From assembly GCA_030429685.1 (NCBI GenBank), contig JAUIEY010000136.1, forward strand, positions 1 through 5,545: a stretch of DNA of 5,545 nucleotides, read 5' to 3'. The position numbers were made by a program, and so were the translations under genes. Every line of letters starts with the position of its first letter. Position 1 is the stretch's first letter. Positions 5,541 through 5,545 of the stretch are shown here, piece after piece. Below the pieces are notes generated by a model that searched no databases, had not been told where the DNA came from, and saw only the letters and a program-made list of their open reading frames with translations. This stretch comes from Gammaproteobacteria bacterium (GTDB lineage Bacteria; Pseudomonadota; Gammaproteobacteria; Steroidobacterales; GCA-2729495).

Positions 5541-5545
5541 GGCGG

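Noticed and set aside
1..5545. Novel defence, mobile or biosynthetic system
   Set aside because: Every stretch longer than about 150 bp is explained by a conserved housekeeping gene in known synteny; no unexplained coding space remains.

Overview
The window is an ordinary, densely packed piece of bacterial chromosome, about 60% G+C by eye. It most likely comes from a gammaproteobacterium. The gene order queG <- -> nnr-tsaE-amiB-mutL is the one known from Escherichia coli and its relatives, and the QueG, PanC, TsaE and MutL sequences resemble their gammaproteobacterial counterparts closely. I cannot name the genus. No mobile element, CRISPR array, RNA gene or phage gene is visible.

Layout from left to right. 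Positions 1-80 (minus) hold the first 26 codons of mutL. Positions 81-150 are a short, strongly structured gap. Positions 151-1473 (minus) are amiB, a periplasmic cell-wall amidase with AMIN, Amidase_3 and LysM domains. Positions 1474-1624 are a relatively AT-rich non-coding gap with a plausible amiB promoter. Positions 1625-2107 (minus) are tsaE, overlapping by 13 nt the end of nnr (2095-3582, minus). After a 17-bp divergent gap comes queG (3600-4679, plus), which converges with panC (4686-5540, minus) across only 6 bp. The window ends 5 bp upstream of the apparent panC start.

How the genes work together: nnr repairs damaged NAD(P)H hydrates, tsaE serves t6A37 synthesis in tRNA, queG makes queuosine at tRNA position 34, amiB splits septal peptidoglycan, mutL acts in mismatch repair and panC makes pantothenate. 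These are unrelated housekeeping roles. The first five stand together through conserved synteny rather than a shared pathway. panC next to queG departs from E. coli, where orn lies there.

I found no undescribed biological system. What deserves a second look is regulatory: a 17-bp divergent gap with a consensus -10 box exactly 6 nt before the nnr ATG (possible leaderless mRNA), and three consecutive hairpins between amiB and mutL, the last one touching the mutL start codon.
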